Assembly (NCBI GenBank): GCA_007119455.1
Contig: SKPR01000197.1
Coordinates: 1-5,881 of the forward strand
Source of the DNA: Candidatus Brevefilum sp.
GTDB taxonomy: Bacteria; Chloroflexota; Anaerolineae; Anaerolineales; Anaerolineaceae
DNA: 5,881 nucleotides
Direction: 5' to 3'
Positions within the stretch are counted from its first letter, which is position 1; each line of letters starts with the position of its first letter. The notes under the pieces were generated by a model that saw only the letters and a program-made list of their open reading frames with translations, did not search any database and had not been told where the DNA came from. The translations under genes and the position numbers were made by a program. This document shows, in pieces, positions 4,923-5,881 of this stretch.

Positions 4923-5881
4923 ATGCCTGCAACTCGAAAACCAAAAGACACACGCTGGCTGATGCTCATAGGCCTGATCGCCTTAACCACCATGGCCTGC
5001 GGTCTGATTTCCCGGACGATGGACTCCCTGGTGGATTCCGGCATTGATGCGCTGACAGAATCCGGAATTGTTGAGAATTTGATGGCTGACATTCTGGGTA
5101 CAGAAGGTGCGCTCGATCTGCAACCCCTGGAACATCCCGATGCAACTTTCTTGTTTGAAATTGACCCCTTTGACGATGTCATTCGCTGGCGATTCTACAC
5201 TGTTAATGCCAGCACCGAGGCGGTTTCCAATTTTTATATTGAGTTATTCCCCGATTTTTCAGTTGAACATGATGAAACCAGTAATGGTGAGCGGCATTTG
5301 GTCCTCTCCAGTGGTCGCCCCTTGAGCGGCATCTACACCGCTGAAGCCCTTGCCTGGGCGAAGACCGGCATACCTGTGGTGGAGAGCGCTTTGCTTGATG
5401 TGGAAGTCTTGCATTCATCCCGCCATTCGGAAGATGGGCGTCTGGGAATCGCTGCCGCCGATGATTTGCTGCCGGAACCCCCGCCAGCCGATCAAACCCT
5501 TGTGATTATTGTCTACCAGGCTTTCAAGCTTGACCTGGAAGGAATTACAGGAGAAATTCCGGGTGTTCCGGTCCCTGGAGAACCGGGTTCTGACCTGACG
5601 GATGAAGCCCGGGATCCGGTCGATGATGATGGTCCCCCTTCGGACCGTGAAACAGATCTGGATTTATGGATCGATCTCGACCTGGATGACGACCGGGACC
5701 CGGGTGATCTGACCGATCTCTCCAGAATTTGCGGGCAGGTTCTGGGTGAAGGTACTTGTTACCATCCTTATTACCCGGTTGTGGAAGGGTTTACCCGCCA
5801 GTATAGCTCAGCTGAAGGTGTTACCACTGAAACCATTACCGCTGTTTGGGACGGTGGGTTTACTGTAACCACAGAAATGCC
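4923..5881 (+). CDS. lipoprotein with acidic linker, 3' end outside the window
   Basis: The frame stays open to the window edge: 319 complete codons plus two bases. Residues 11-25 (after KPKDTR) are a hydrophobic signal segment ending TMAC, so C26 is the probable lipidated cysteine, although the -3 residue is T and not the usual L. Residues about 65-205 form a mixed domain with WRFYTVNASTEAVSNFYIE, a pattern seen in Chloroflexota lipoproteins, whose function I cannot name. Residues 222-266 are a strikingly acidic linker. A further domain begins near C270/C279, with YYPVVEG and a Y-S-S/T-I-T-A-V/G-F-T-V beta pattern like 'PVVEGATWTYS' domains of Anaerolineae exported proteins. That likeness is from memory and not searched. 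Transcription is divergent from the serine hydrolase gene. The shared operator upstream suggests control together with the DUF4097 operon. Confidence 0.85.
   Translation, partial: MPATRKPKDTRWLMLIGLIALTTMACGLISRTMDSLVDSGIDALTESGIVENLMADILGTEGALDLQPLEHPDATFLFEIDPFDDVIRWRFYTVNASTEAVSNFYIELFPDFSVEHDETSNGERHLVLSSGRPLSGIYTAEALAWAKTGIPVVESALLDVEVLHSSRHSEDGRLGIAAADDLLPEPPPADQTLVIIVYQAFKLDLEGITGEIPGVPVPGEPGSDLTDEARDPVDDDGPPSDRETDLDLWIDLDLDDDRDPGDLTDLSRICGQVLGEGTCYHPYYPVVEGFTRQYSSAEGVTTETITAVWDGGFTVTTEM

Overview
The window looks like bacterial chromosomal DNA, most plausibly from Chloroflexota (Anaerolineae-like). That placement is inference: it rests on the SHOCT-like/DUF4097 gene pair, a lipoprotein with a CYHPYYPVVEG-type domain start of a kind I associate with this group, and mid-range GC, not on any marker gene. 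There are five protein genes and no rRNA, tRNA, CRISPR array or insertion sequence that I can see.

Layout. (1) 5-877, plus: an HD-domain protein whose N-terminal part looks like the back half of a HAD phosphatase. Its true start may lie before the window. (2) 878-969: a compact control region with a good sigma-70 promoter, a 25-bp inverted repeat over the predicted transcription start, and a Shine-Dalgarno. (3) 970-2199 and 2206-2841, plus: a two-gene operon 6 bases apart, closed by a strong intrinsic terminator at 2865-2892. The first gene encodes a cytosolic beta-solenoid (DUF4097-like) protein ending in a SHOCT-like helical module. The second encodes a two-helix membrane protein that starts with a SHOCT-like module. 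(4) 2893-3148: a gap with no gene recognised. (5) 3149-4624, minus: a membrane-anchored class A beta-lactamase-like serine hydrolase with an N-terminal YoaR-like domain. (6) 4625-4922: a divergent control region. (7) 4923 to the window end, plus: a partial lipoprotein gene with an acidic linker and the start of a C-terminal domain.

How they may work together. Four of the five products are membrane-linked or belong to families known from cell-envelope stress (DUF4097/SHOCT relatives of YvlB and LiaX, a penicillin-recognising fold, a lipoprotein). The most useful new signal is a 16-base motif, TAATTG(T/C)AATTGGCAA, present at the start of the DUF4097 operon (923-938) and, inverted, upstream of the lipoprotein gene (4847-4862), with one mismatch between copies. 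This suggests one regulator acting on both units. The idea of a single envelope-stress locus is inference; the motif, repeats and domain arrangements are read directly from the sequence.
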